64,000 bases of DNA from Fen-455 sp050012675 (GTDB lineage Bacteria; Actinomycetota; Acidimicrobiia; Acidimicrobiales; Bog-793), in contig JBEKGS010000005.1 in the NCBI GenBank assembly GCA_050012675.1, positions 1 through 64,000 of the forward strand, written 5' to 3'. Positions 33,841 through 46,312 of the stretch are shown here, in pieces (the stretch's first letter is position 1; every line of letters starts with the position of its first letter). The position numbers were made by a program, and so were the translations under genes. The notes below the pieces were generated by a model, which made no database searches, was not told where the DNA came from, and worked only from the letters and a program-made list of their open reading frames with translations.

Positions 33841-36800
33841 GTGCCACAGCTCCACCGGAATGCCGAAAGCCCGGGTGTCGCTCCGCCGGAGGCCGATGTC
33901 AGCGATCTTGTCGCCCGCATCGCCGAGCTCGGGAGCGATGGAAAGGTGCGCTCTTATAGGCCGACGGCGGGCAGCGAGTGGCTGATGCGCCGTGCCATGG
34001 ACAACCCAGGGCTGCGAACACAGATGTTCCGCTTCGTGGACGCATTGCCGGCCATGGCCGACGAGGGTGAGCTCTACCGTCATGTCGAGGAGTACTTCGA
34101 CAGCGCGGTCCTGCCCGGTTTCCTCGCCGCAGCAGTAGCCCGGGCCGGGCGACTGCCCGGGGGGCGAAAGCTCGTCACCGCGGTCGCACGCCACGAAGTC
34201 GCCCGCATGGCGACCCAGTACATCGTGGCCACCGACGCCCCGGGCACTGCACGACAGCTCGAGTTGCTCTGGCAGCGGGGTCGTGCGGCGACAGTCGACC
34301 TTCTCGGTGAGCACACCCATTCGCACGCCGAGGCCGACCGTTATGCCGCGCGGCTCGCGGACCTTGTGGCGGTGCTGATCGCCGCGAGCCGTTCGTGGCC
34401 CTCGAACGACGTCCTCGAGCGTGACGACCTCGGGGCCCTCGCCCGTGTCGCCGTGGCGATCAAGCCCACGGCGCTGGCGCCGGACTTTGCCCCGCTCACC
34501 GGTGACGCCGGCATCGCATCGGCGGCGCGACGGCTCATGCCAATCCTCGAGCGCGCCGCCGCAGACGGGGCCCAGGTCTGGTTCGATCTCGAGCGCTACG
34601 AGGTCAAGCATCTGACGCACAGGCTCGTGCGCGAGCTGCTCGCAATCCCGGAGCTTGCCGGTCTGCAGGCCGGGATCGTCGTGCAGGCATACCTCAAGGA
34701 CAGCTACGAGGATCTGGCCGCCTTGTGCGAGTGGGCTGCCCGACGAGAGATGCCCGTCGGGATCCGCCTCGTGAAGGGCGCTTACTGGGACACCGAGACC
34801 GTCGTCGCCGAGGCCGCCGGCTGGCCGGTTCCCGTGTACGAGCACAAGGCCGAGACGGACGCCAATTTCGAGCGGTGCGTGAGGCTCCTGCACTCCTACC
34901 ACGGCAAGGTCCGCGCCGCCTTCGGCTCGCACAACCTGCGGTCGCTCGCCTACGCGATAGCGGCGGCCCGTTCCGCCGGAATTCCTGACACCGGCTACGA
35001 GATCCAGCTCCTTTGGGGAATGGCCGAACCCGTTCACGAGGCGTTCCAGAAGCTCGGCTTCAGGCTCCGGGTCTATTCCCCGATGGGGGAGATGGTGCCC
35101 GGCATGGCCTATCTCGTGCGCCGCCTGCTCGAGAACACCTCGAACGACAGCTTCGTGCGGCTTCGCTTCGCGGAGCACAAGGATCTTGCGAGCCTTGTCG
35201 CGAAGCCCGCGGCCGATCTCGACGCGGTGGAGGCGAGCGGTCTTTCCTCGGCTGTCGCCCGGGAGGCGACCCTGGCACCGCAAGCGCGGCCCTATCGCGC
35301 AGAGCCGCTCATCCGCTGGTTCGCGCCCGAGGCGCCGGGCCTCATGCGAGCTGGTCTCCAAACCGTACGGGCTTCCTTCGCCCGTGAGGTCCCTGGCCTC
35401 GTCGGTGGTTCAACGCTGCGAACCCAAAGGACGATCACCTCGGTCGACCCAGCCCATCCGGCGACGGTCGTCGCAGTCTCGGCCTGCTGCGGCCCTCAGG
35501 AAGGCGATCGGGCGGTCGCGGCTGCGCAGGCCGCTTTCAAGGCGTGGAGCCGCGCGGGGAGGGCCGAGCGCGCCGAGGTGTTGTTCCGGGCGGCCGACTG
35601 GCTGCGCAGGCGAAGGCTGGAGCTCGCAGCCCTCGAGGTCCTCGAAGCGGGCAAGTGCTGGGCCGACGCTGATCGTGATGTGACCGAGGCGATCGACGCC
35701 CTCGAGCACTACGGGCGACAGGGCCTGTGGCTGGCGCACGGTGGCGAGGTCCCCTCGTCTCCGGGGGAGGTCAGCCGCTTGACCTGCCGGGGGCGGGGTG
35801 TGGCAGTCGTGATCTCTCCCGCGAACTGCCCACTCGCGATGCCGAGCGGGATGGTCGCAGCGGCCCTCGTCGCGGGCAACACAGTCGTGTTGAAGCCTGC
35901 CGAGCAGACGCCCGCCGTCGCAGCCATGCTCGTGCGGGCGCTTTGCGAGAGCGGCGTCCCACAAGGCGTCCTTTGCTGCGTCCCCGGTCTTGGCGACGAG
36001 ATCGGGGCCTATCTCGTGGGGCATCCCGGAGTCGACCTCGTCGTGTTCGCCGGCTCGAGACATGCCGGGCTCGCCGTCGCCCAACGGGCCGCCAGCTCCG
36101 CTGCGGGCGGGCGCTGTCTCCGTCAGGTGATCGCGGAGCTCCGCGACACGAACACCATCGTCGTCGATTCCGACGCCGATCTCGACGTGGCCGTTCCGGT
36201 CGTGGTCCGCTCCGTCTTCGGTTCCGCGGGCCAGCGCTTCTCCTCGGCCTCGCGCATCGTCACCGTGGGCGCGGTGCACGGCCCGTTCCTCGAGCGTTTC
36301 GTGGAGGCGGCGCGATCGCTTGCCATAGGGCCGCCCGCCGAGATGGGCACCGAGCTGGGCCCGGTCATCGATGAGGACTCGGTCAAGCGCATACTCGGCT
36401 GGCAGGACCGTGCCGAGCAGTTCGGCCGCGTCGTGCTGCGACGTGAGGACCTGCCTCAAAGCGGGTACTTCATCGGGCCCACCATCGTGGACGAGGTCGT
36501 GCCCGGTTCGCCGCTCGTCACACAGGAACTGTCGGGCCCGTTGGCCGCCGTGATGGGTGCCAGTGACTTCGAGCACGCCCTCGAGATCGCGAACGCCAGT
36601 GACGCAGCTGGGACGGGCGGGATCATCTCGCGTTCCCCGTCGCACATCGAACAGGCGTCTTCGTTCCTCGAGGGAGTGAATATCTACGTGAACCGGGTGA
36701 CAACCGGGCCGGCCGTCGGGCGCCAGCCGCTGGGACGCCACGGAATGTCGGGCTCTGGCTCGGGGGAGGGTAGCCCCGACCACCTTCTCGGCTTCGTGCA

Positions 36801-36948
36801 GCCGAGGATCGTGACCGAGAACACACTTCGCCAGGGTTTCGCCCCCGAGGGAGCGCCGGGCGCCGGGCGCCAGGACTTCCTGGCGCGGTCATCGAGGAAA
36901 GATGGCCGCTTCCGGTCCGCGAGGCGGAAACAACGGCGCTCACGATGA
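33841..36948 (+). CDS. putA: PutA-like proline dehydrogenase / degenerate P5C dehydrogenase
   Basis: 1035 aa. The N-terminal half is a normal FAD proline dehydrogenase: VKHLTHRLV, GIRLVKGAYWDTE, YEIQLLWGMAE, and VYSPMGEMVPGMAYLVRRLLENTSNDSF. The C-terminal half has the aldehyde dehydrogenase fold (VVISPANCPLAMPSGMVAAALVAGNTVVLKPAEQTP) but key residues are changed: the catalytic Cys in the usual GQRCSA motif is Phe800 (GSAGQRFSSASR), and the EMGGKN motif reads E766-LRDTN. The end is family-like (VGRQPLGR, VTENTLRQGFAP). So proline oxidation looks intact while glutamate formation probably is not, unless another aldehyde dehydrogenase takes over. It is coupled to a DapA-family gene by ATGA. A basic tail (residues ~1010-1035) follows. 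Confidence 0.88.
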   Translation: MPQLHRNAESPGVAPPEADVSDLVARIAELGSDGKVRSYRPTAGSEWLMRRAMDNPGLRTQMFRFVDALPAMADEGELYRHVEEYFDSAVLPGFLAAAVARAGRLPGGRKLVTAVARHEVARMATQYIVATDAPGTARQLELLWQRGRAATVDLLGEHTHSHAEADRYAARLADLVAVLIAASRSWPSNDVLERDDLGALARVAVAIKPTALAPDFAPLTGDAGIASAARRLMPILERAAADGAQVWFDLERYEVKHLTHRLVRELLAIPELAGLQAGIVVQAYLKDSYEDLAALCEWAARREMPVGIRLVKGAYWDTETVVAEAAGWPVPVYEHKAETDANFERCVRLLHSYHGKVRAAFGSHNLRSLAYAIAAARSAGIPDTGYEIQLLWGMAEPVHEAFQKLGFRLRVYSPMGEMVPGMAYLVRRLLENTSNDSFVRLRFAEHKDLASLVAKPAADLDAVEASGLSSAVAREATLAPQARPYRAEPLIRWFAPEAPGLMRAGLQTVRASFAREVPGLVGGSTLRTQRTITSVDPAHPATVVAVSACCGPQEGDRAVAAAQAAFKAWSRAGRAERAEVLFRAADWLRRRRLELAALEVLEAGKCWADADRDVTEAIDALEHYGRQGLWLAHGGEVPSSPGEVSRLTCRGRGVAVVISPANCPLAMPSGMVAAALVAGNTVVLKPAEQTPAVAAMLVRALCESGVPQGVLCCVPGLGDEIGAYLVGHPGVDLVVFAGSRHAGLAVAQRAASSAAGGRCLRQVIAELRDTNTIVVDSDADLDVAVPVVVRSVFGSAGQRFSSASRIVTVGAVHGPFLERFVEAARSLAIGPPAEMGTELGPVIDEDSVKRILGWQDRAEQFGRVVLRREDLPQSGYFIGPTIVDEVVPGSPLVTQELSGPLAAVMGASDFEHALEIANASDAAGTGGIISRSPSHIEQASSFLEGVNIYVNRVTTGPAVGRQPLGRHGMSGSGSGEGSPDHLLGFVQPRIVTENTLRQGFAPEGAPGAGRQDFLARSSRKDGRFRSARRKQRRSR

Positions 36949-37712
36949 CGGCGCCGATCTTTTCCGGCGTCGGGGTCGCACTGCTGACGATCTTCGACTC
37001 GGCGGGCGCGGTCGATGCCGGCGCGACCGCTGAGCTTGCCGCTCGCCTTGTGGAGCACGGGGTGAAGGCCGTGCTCGTAGCCGGGAGCACGGGAGAGGCC
37101 GCATCGCTTGCACCTGAGGAGCGGGCCGCTCTCGTCGGTGCCGTGAGGGCGGCCCTGCCGGGAGGCGTCGTGGTGCTCGCAGGATCGGGAGCTCCGGGCG
37201 TGGCCCAGGCCGTTCATCTGACGAGGGTCGTACTGGACGCGGGAGCCGACGCCGTGCTCGCCCTCTCGCCTCAGCAGAGCTCAGACGCACGGCGGTATTA
37301 CGAACTCGTGGCCGAGGCCGCCGCAGGGGCACCTGTGCTCGCGTACCACTACCCGGCCGCCTCCGCGCCGGGCCTGCCGGTCGGCGTACTCGGCGAGCTC
37401 AAGGTGCAAGGACTGAAGGACTCGAGCGGGGACGTCCACCGGCTCTATGAAGAGCTCGAGGTGTTCACTGGATGGCTGTACAGCGGTTCGGCGAACCTCG
37501 TCCTGTTGGCGGGTGCGCTGAAATGCGCCGGAGTCATCCTGGCCATCGCGAACCTGCACCCGGAGCTGTCGGTACGTGCGTTCGAGGGCGATGCCAGCGC
37601 CCAGCGACAGCTCGTCGTGGCGGCGGACCAGGTGTCGGGGGCATGGCCACACCTGTTGAAGCAGGCAGTCTCTGCTCGCTTCGGCACCTCGGTCACGGCC
37701 CGCATGGGGTGA
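36945..37712 (+). CDS. DapA/NAL-family aldolase or dehydratase
   Basis: 255 aa TIM-barrel Schiff-base enzyme. The family loop GTTGE appears as VAGSTGEAASL, the active-site Tyr region as LAYHYPA, and the Schiff-base Lys as GLKDSSGD. It is shorter than dihydrodipicolinate synthase (~290 aa) and lacks its C-terminal helices, so lysine synthesis is not the likely job. Coupling to putA (four-base overlap) suggests a catabolic role. A proline- or hydroxyproline-derived intermediate is one option, since 1-pyrroline-4-hydroxy-2-carboxylate deaminases belong to this family; this is inference. Confidence 0.8.
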   Translation: MTAPIFSGVGVALLTIFDSAGAVDAGATAELAARLVEHGVKAVLVAGSTGEAASLAPEERAALVGAVRAALPGGVVVLAGSGAPGVAQAVHLTRVVLDAGADAVLALSPQQSSDARRYYELVAEAAAGAPVLAYHYPAASAPGLPVGVLGELKVQGLKDSSGDVHRLYEELEVFTGWLYSGSANLVLLAGALKCAGVILAIANLHPELSVRAFEGDASAQRQLVVAADQVSGAWPHLLKQAVSARFGTSVTARMG

Positions 37713-37937
37713 GTGGGAAAGACGGGCTCCTGCGACACCGAGCCACGGAGCGCATCCGCAAAGAGCCTCTCGCCGAGAGCCGCACGCGAACGAACGAACC
37801 GGGACGGCGCCCACCTACACTCGAGCTTGAGCCGCCTTTGCACTTCGGAGGAGAGCCGCGCGGGTCGGGCAGTACGGCCGCCTGCGTCGCATCGTTCCTT
37901 TCAGACGCTTAGGTCCATCGAAAAGTTGGGGGGATAG

Positions 37938-39794
37938 GTGGCACTGTCGCAAGCGAGGGTGTCTGCTGAGAAACCTGCTCAGCCTGGGCTGAGATCGGGT
38001 CTCGGCCTTCACGGGGTCGGTTACAAGTGGATCGCGCTCTCGAACACCACCCTCGGCATGCTGATGGCGACGATCAACTCGTCGATCACCCTGATCGCCC
38101 TGCCGGACATCTTCCGCGGGATCGGTGTCGACCCGCTTGCTCCCGGCGATGTGGGCTATCTCCTGTGGATGTTGATGGGCTTCCTCGTCGTGACGGCAGT
38201 GCTCGTCGTCGCCTTCGGTCGCATCGGCGACATCTTCGGCCGTGTACGGATGTACGAGGTGGGCTTTGCCGTGTTCAGCCTGGGCTCGGTGCTCCTGTCG
38301 GTCGACTGGCTGAGCGGCGCTGCCGGCGCGTCCTACCTGATCGGCATGCGGGTCGTGCAGGGCCTCGGTGCGGCGATGTTGATGGCGAACTCGGCGGCGA
38401 TCTTGACCGACGCCTTCCCGACGAACCAGCGCGGCCTGGCACTCGGGATCAACAACGTCGCTGCCATCTCAGGGTCGTTCATAGGTCTCGTCCTCGGGGG
38501 CCTGCTCGGTCCGCTCGACTGGCGCCTCGTCTTCCTCGTGTCGGTTCCCTTCGGCATCGGCGGCACGATCTGGGCCTACCTGAGGCTCGAGGAGAGGGGC
38601 ATCCGGCGCGCGGCGCGGATCGACTGGTGGGGCACGGTCACCTTCGCCGTCGGTCTGATCTCACTCCTCGTAGGGATCACCTACGGGATCCAGCCCTACG
38701 GCCACGACACCATGGGCTGGGCCGACCCGGTCGTCATCGCCGAGCTCGCGGGCGGCGTCGCAGTCCTCATCGCCTTCTGCATCATCGAGACAGTGGTCGC
38801 CGAGCCGATGTTCCATCTGCCGTTGTTCAAGATCAGGGCGTTCGCGGCCGGTAACGTCGCCAGCCTCCTCGCGTCTTTGGGTCGGGGCGGCCTCATGTTC
38901 ATCCTCATCATCTGGCTGCAGGGGATCTGGCTGCCCCTGCACGGCTACAGCTTTGCTTCCACGCCCTTGTGGGCGGGCATCTACATGGTGCCGTTGACGG
39001 TCGGTTTCCTCGTTTCCGGGCCCATCTCAGGCTTCCTCTCCGACCGGTTCGGGCCGAGGCCCTTCGCCTCGGCCGGAATGGTGTTGTCGGCCGCCAGCTT
39101 CTTCGTGTTGGAAGTGCTGCCGGTGGATTTCTCCTACGTGTGGTTCGCCCTGTTGTTGCTCGGACTCGGCACCGCGATGGGGCTGTTCGCATCGCCCAAC
39201 CGCGCCCAGGTCATGAACAGCGTCCCCGCTGACCAGCGCGGAGTCGGCAGCGGGATGGCGGCGACGTTCCAGAACTCGGCGATGGTGCTGTCCATCGGCG
39301 TGTTCTTCAGCCTCATGATTCTCGGCCTCGCCGCCGGGCTTCCGGCCCACCTGTACTCAGGCCTGCGCTCGGCGGGTGTGCCGGCGGGCGATGCGCGGCG
39401 CATCGCGCACCTTCCCCCGGTCGGGCTCTTGTTCGCGGCCTTTCTCGGCGACAACCCGATGCGGGTGCTCCTCGGCCCCACGATCCACCAGATCTCGGCG
39501 GTTCATGCTCAGCTGATATCGAGCCGGAGCTTCTTCCCAGCTCTCATCTCGGTGCCGTTCGAGACCGGTCTGCGCCGGGCTTTCGACTTCGCCGGTGGCG
39601 CCTGTTTGGTCGCCGCCCTTGCCTCCTGGTTGAGCGGGGAGCGCTATGTGCACCAGGAGCCCGCAGCGAGGCCGCTTGCCGCGAACGCCGACACCCACGG
39701 CGCGCACCGGCGGGCCGAGCAGGCGGGAGACGAAGTGCCGGTGCCAAGTGCCGGCGACAGGCCCCTACCTCTGGAGCACTCCGTCAGGACCTAG
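37938..39794 (+). CDS. MFS drug/proton antiporter, DHA2 (EmrB/QacA, 14-span) family
   Basis: 618 aa polytopic membrane protein. Typical features: motif near the first span NTTLGMLMATINSSITLIALPDIF, motif A-like GRIGDIFGRVRMYEVGF, and motif C-like GIGGTIWAYLRLEE after span 5-6. Length and span count (~14) fit the DHA2 group, exporters of drugs, dyes or small acids. A large periplasmic segment (~470-560) carries LISSRSFFPALI. Start GTG 37938 is preceded by GGGGGG. No regulator is adjacent, and the substrate is unknown. Confidence 0.9.
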   Translation: MALSQARVSAEKPAQPGLRSGLGLHGVGYKWIALSNTTLGMLMATINSSITLIALPDIFRGIGVDPLAPGDVGYLLWMLMGFLVVTAVLVVAFGRIGDIFGRVRMYEVGFAVFSLGSVLLSVDWLSGAAGASYLIGMRVVQGLGAAMLMANSAAILTDAFPTNQRGLALGINNVAAISGSFIGLVLGGLLGPLDWRLVFLVSVPFGIGGTIWAYLRLEERGIRRAARIDWWGTVTFAVGLISLLVGITYGIQPYGHDTMGWADPVVIAELAGGVAVLIAFCIIETVVAEPMFHLPLFKIRAFAAGNVASLLASLGRGGLMFILIIWLQGIWLPLHGYSFASTPLWAGIYMVPLTVGFLVSGPISGFLSDRFGPRPFASAGMVLSAASFFVLEVLPVDFSYVWFALLLLGLGTAMGLFASPNRAQVMNSVPADQRGVGSGMAATFQNSAMVLSIGVFFSLMILGLAAGLPAHLYSGLRSAGVPAGDARRIAHLPPVGLLFAAFLGDNPMRVLLGPTIHQISAVHAQLISSRSFFPALISVPFETGLRRAFDFAGGACLVAALASWLSGERYVHQEPAARPLAANADTHGAHRRAEQAGDEVPVPSAGDRPLPLEHSVRT

Positions 39795-39797
39795 TGT
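39792..39797 (+). promoter_or_regulatory. Putative -10 of leaderless miaB
   Basis: TAGTGT, six bases before ATG 39804 and overlapping the stop of the exporter gene (TAG at 39792). No Shine-Dalgarno is present. Confidence 0.4.
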
Positions 39798-39803
39798 TTC
39801 TCG

Positions 39804-41288
39804 ATGGCTGAGGTTCGCCGGTTCCTGGTCCGCACCTTCGGGTGCCAGATGAATGAGCACGACTCCGAGCGCATAGCCGCCGTGCTCACAGCAGACGGCA
39901 TGACCCGCACAGAGGACCTGGAAGAGGCGGACGTGGTCGTGCTCAACACGTGCTGCATACGCCAGAACGCCGACGACAAGCTGTACGGGAACCTCGGGCA
40001 GCTGAAGTCGGTCCAGCAACGGCGACCAGGTCTGCAGATCGCCGTCGGGGGCTGCCTGGCCCAGAAGGACCGTGAGCTCGTGTTGGAGCGTGCCCCCCAT
40101 GTCGACGCCGTCTTCGGCACCCACAACGTCGCCCGCGTCGCCGAGCTGCTCGGCCTCGCACGCTCGAGCGGCGAGTCGGTCCTCGAGGTGCCCGATGCCC
40201 CGGGCGACGAGGAGACCGACTTTCCCACCGCCATGGCTGTACGTCACGACCAGCCCCACGCGGCCTGGGTGACGATCCAGGTCGGCTGCGACAACTCGTG
40301 CGCCTTCTGCATCGTCCCGGCGGTGCGGGGCCCGGAGGTGAGCCGTCCCTTCGGCGAGCTCGTCGAGGAGATCGGGCGGCTTGCCGCCGGCGGGACCGTC
40401 GAGGTCACGCTGCTCGGCCAGAACGTCAACTCCTACGGCCGCGACCTCACGACCAGGTGGAGGGGCAACAAGGGCGGCAACGACCGTCTTGTCAGGATCG
40501 CCGGCGAACGATGGGTGGCAGAGGGAGCCTCGAAGGCGAGGCCCTTGTTTGCCGACCTGCTCCGAGTGGTCGGGTCGGTGCCCGGCATCCGCCGCGTCAG
40601 GTTCACGAGCCCCCACCCGAAGGACCTCCGACCCGAGACGATCGCGGCCATGGCCGAGACGCCGGCGGTCTGCGAGCAGCTGCATCTGCCCCTCCAGTCA
40701 GGCAGCGACCGGGTCCTTCGGGCGATGCGGCGCGGCTACACCGCTGAGCGCTACCTGTCTCTCCTCGGTCAGGCCAGGGCCGCCATCTCGGACCTCGCGG
40801 TGACCACCGACATCATCGTCGGGTTCCCCGGCGAGACCGAGGAAGACTTCGAGGCCACGCTCGAGGTTGCTTCGCTGGCCGAGTACGACAGTGCCTACAC
40901 CTTCGTCTTCTCCCCGAGGCCGGGCACCCGTGCGGCTCAGATGACCGAGCTCTACGTGCCGCCCCGGGTCATCGCCGATCGATTCGAGCGGCTCAAAGTC
41001 GTGATCGAGCGCTCCGCTCTCGCCCGGAACCTGAGCCGCGTCGGCTTCGTCGAGCAGGTCGTCGTCGACGGCCCGTCCAAGAAGGATCCCGCGGTGCTCT
41101 CCGGCCGCACCCGCCAGGGCAAGCTCGTGCATTTCGCCCCTCCACCGCGGGGCGAGGTCGCGGCGGGGACCTTCGTGAACGTGCTTGTAGAGCGCGCCGC
41201 GCCGCACCATCTTGGCGGCTCGCTGGTCTCGGTCGCAGAAGGCGCCGCACGCCGAATCGGCCAGCGGATTCCCGTGGTCGCCGGCTGA
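39804..41288 (+). CDS. miaB: tRNA-2-methylthio-N6-dimethylallyladenosine synthase
   Basis: 494 aa methylthiotransferase that modifies A37 of tRNAs reading U-starting codons. The N-terminal UPF0004 domain holds three cluster Cys: TFGCQMNEHDSE, LNTCCIRQNA and GGCLAQ. The radical-SAM motif is GCDNSCAFCIVP and there is a C-terminal TRAM domain (VVVDGPSKKDPAVLSGRTRQGKLVHF). Between LLGQNVNSYGRDL and FADLLRVV lies an insertion of ~30 mostly basic residues (near residues 215-245) that most homologues lack. Confidence 0.95.
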   Translation: MAEVRRFLVRTFGCQMNEHDSERIAAVLTADGMTRTEDLEEADVVVLNTCCIRQNADDKLYGNLGQLKSVQQRRPGLQIAVGGCLAQKDRELVLERAPHVDAVFGTHNVARVAELLGLARSSGESVLEVPDAPGDEETDFPTAMAVRHDQPHAAWVTIQVGCDNSCAFCIVPAVRGPEVSRPFGELVEEIGRLAAGGTVEVTLLGQNVNSYGRDLTTRWRGNKGGNDRLVRIAGERWVAEGASKARPLFADLLRVVGSVPGIRRVRFTSPHPKDLRPETIAAMAETPAVCEQLHLPLQSGSDRVLRAMRRGYTAERYLSLLGQARAAISDLAVTTDIIVGFPGETEEDFEATLEVASLAEYDSAYTFVFSPRPGTRAAQMTELYVPPRVIADRFERLKVVIERSALARNLSRVGFVEQVVVDGPSKKDPAVLSGRTRQGKLVHFAPPPRGEVAAGTFVNVLVERAAPHHLGGSLVSVAEGAARRIGQRIPVVAG

Positions 41289-41348
41289 GGCTCGTCGCAC
41301 GGCGCCGCGGCGGCAAGCTGCCGACCCGGAGCGCCAGGGGCGGCAGCG

Positions 41349-41354
41349 TACAAT
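41349..41354 (+). promoter_or_regulatory. Putative -10 of leaderless secA
   Basis: TACAAT, a near-consensus Pribnow box, eight bases before GTG 41363, with no ribosome-binding site. Transcription would begin at or next to the start codon. Confidence 0.6.
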
Positions 41355-41362
41355 GGGTGGTC

Positions 41363-44233
<2,871 letters not shown>

Positions 44234-44239
44234 GGGATC

Positions 44240-45394
44240 GTGACTCGAGCATCCGACACCGGCCCGGTCGGCACGCGCCCTGAGCTCGCTGAGGTGCTCG
44301 CGTCCTTGCGCGTCCGCCTCGACGCGGCCAAGGTCTATCTGCGACTCGACGACCTCACGAGACGGCTCGCAGAGCTCGAGCAGGCCATCGCCGAGCCGGA
44401 CCTGTGGTCGGACGCGGACAAGGCCCGGAAGGTGACCTCGGACTACGGCCGCGTCCGCGACGACGTCTTTGGCCTGCGCGCTCTCGACACCGAGCTCGCG
44501 GACGCCGAGACGCTGCACTCCATGGCCGTCGAGGAGGGCGGCAGCGAGCTCGCCGGCCTCGAGGGTGAGCTCACCGACGTCGCCGACACGGTCGGCAGGG
44601 CACTTGACGAGCTCGAGCTGCGCAGCCTGTTCTCCGGCGAGCACGACGAGAGGGACGCAGTCGCGGAGATCCACGCCGGCGCCGGCGGCACCGACGCCCA
44701 GGACTGGGCCGAGATGATGTTGCGCATGTACTTGCGCTGGGCCGAGCGACGCGGGTTCGAAGTCGAGGTCGACGAGGTCTCCGAGGGTGGGGAGGCAGGC
44801 ATCTTGTCGGCGACTTTCATCGTGCGCGGGCGCTACGCCTATGGCCTGCTTGCGGCCGAAAGAGGCGTCCACCGTCTTGTGAGAATGTCGCCTTTCGACT
44901 CCCAGCACCGCCGCCAGACGAGCTTCGCCTCGCTCGACGTGGCGCCGTTTCTGGAGGACATCTCCGACGAGATCGAGATAGACGAGAAGGACCTGCGCAT
45001 CGACACCTACCACTCGTCGGGAGCCGGTGGCCAGCACGTGAACGTGACCGACTCGGCGGTACGCATCACGCACCTTCCGACCGGCATCGTCACGTCCTGC
45101 CAGAACGAGCGCAGCCAGTACCAGAACAAGGCGAAGGCCCTGCAGATCCTCGGCGCCAAGCTCGCCGAGCGCCAGCGCGAAGAGCGCCGCAAGGAGCTCG
45201 AGACGCTATCGGGGCCTTTGAGCGACGTCGCCTGGGGGAGCCAGATCCGCTCTTATGTGCTCGCTCCCTACCAGCTCGTGAAGGACCTGCGCAGCGGGCA
45301 CGAGACCGGCAACGTCGAGACGGTGCTGGACGGGGACCTCGACGAGTTCATGATCGCGTTCTTGAGATTCCGCAGGGAACATGCGGGCTCCTGA
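44240..45394 (+). CDS. prfB: Peptide chain release factor 2
   Basis: 384 aa. Recognises UGA/UAA and triggers peptide release. The GGQ motif is SSGAGGQHVNVTDSAVRIT and the RF2 stop-codon tripeptide is SPF (RMSPFDSQHRRQTSF). The gene is in a single frame with no internal UGA near codon 25, so the programmed +1 frameshift used by many bacteria is absent, as is usual in actinobacteria. Start GTG 44240 follows secA by six bases; ftsE-ftsX come next. Confidence 0.97.
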   Translation: MTRASDTGPVGTRPELAEVLASLRVRLDAAKVYLRLDDLTRRLAELEQAIAEPDLWSDADKARKVTSDYGRVRDDVFGLRALDTELADAETLHSMAVEEGGSELAGLEGELTDVADTVGRALDELELRSLFSGEHDERDAVAEIHAGAGGTDAQDWAEMMLRMYLRWAERRGFEVEVDEVSEGGEAGILSATFIVRGRYAYGLLAAERGVHRLVRMSPFDSQHRRQTSFASLDVAPFLEDISDEIEIDEKDLRIDTYHSSGAGGQHVNVTDSAVRITHLPTGIVTSCQNERSQYQNKAKALQILGAKLAERQREERRKELETLSGPLSDVAWGSQIRSYVLAPYQLVKDLRSGHETGNVETVLDGDLDEFMIAFLRFRREHAGS

Positions 45395-45487
45395 GCGCGA
45401 GATGACCTGTTCCCTCTTCGTGGCGAACCTGGCTGGTAGCCTTCGGGCGGGGGACTTAGTGCCGGAAAACCGGGGAGAAAGGCACCG

Positions 45488-46312
45488 ATGATCCGCTTCG
45501 ACAACGTCACGAAGTCCTACAAGGGCTCCGTCGTCGCGTTGCGGGACGTCTCGCTCGAGATCTTGAAAGGCGAGTTCGTCTTCCTCGTAGGGGCGTCGGG
45601 ATCGGGCAAGACGACGATGCTCAAGCTGCTCTTGCGCGAAGAGGTCGCCGACCGCGGCGAGATCTGGGTGGCCGGCAAGGAGATCGGGCAGCTCTCGAAT
45701 TGGAGGGTCCCCTACCTGCGGCGGAATCTGGGTTGCGTGTTCCAGGACTTCCGCCTGCTCCCGAACAAGACCGTTTTCGAGAACGTCGCCTTCGCCCTCG
45801 AGGTCATCGGCCGTCCCCGCAACGTGATCGCCACACAGGTGCCCCAGGTCCTGGAGCTGGTCGGCCTCGGTCAAAAGGGCGACCGCCTGCCCCACGAGCT
45901 CTCCGGAGGCGAGCAGCAGCGTGTCGCCATCGCGCGGGCTTTCGTGAACCGCCCGCTCATCATCCTTGCCGACGAGCCCACCGGCAACCTCGACCCCACC
46001 ACGAGCCAGGGCATCATGTCCTTGCTAGATCGCATCAACCGCACCGGGACGACGGTCGTGATGGCGACCCACGACGCGGGGATCGTCGACACCATGCGCC
46101 GGCGCGTGATCGAGATCGACCACGGTGCTGTCATCCGCGACCAGGCGCGTGGGATCTACGGCCTGGACCCGACGGTGTCCAGCACGCGGGGAGTCCCGGT
46201 CGTGTCGGTCTCGGCCATACGGGCGGGGTCCTCAGACATGGACGGCGACGACTCGGGCGAGCCGGTCACGAGTCGTCAAGAAACGGTCCGGGCGCGAAGA
46301 GGACGGCGCTGA
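45488..46312 (+). CDS. ftsE: Cell-division ABC transporter ATPase FtsE
   Basis: 274 aa. Walker A GASGSGKTT, signature LSGGEQQRVAIARA and Walker B ILADEPTGNLD. With FtsX it controls septal peptidoglycan hydrolases. The core is ~230 residues; the last ~45 (from GIYGLDPTVSS to RARRGRR) are an unusual, probably flexible basic tail. ATG 45488 follows GGGGAGAAAGG. The stop shares a base with the ftsX start. A TAGCCT at ~45435 is a possible -10. Confidence 0.97.
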   Translation: MIRFDNVTKSYKGSVVALRDVSLEILKGEFVFLVGASGSGKTTMLKLLLREEVADRGEIWVAGKEIGQLSNWRVPYLRRNLGCVFQDFRLLPNKTVFENVAFALEVIGRPRNVIATQVPQVLELVGLGQKGDRLPHELSGGEQQRVAIARAFVNRPLIILADEPTGNLDPTTSQGIMSLLDRINRTGTTVVMATHDAGIVDTMRRRVIEIDHGAVIRDQARGIYGLDPTVSSTRGVPVVSVSAIRAGSSDMDGDDSGEPVTSRQETVRARRGRR

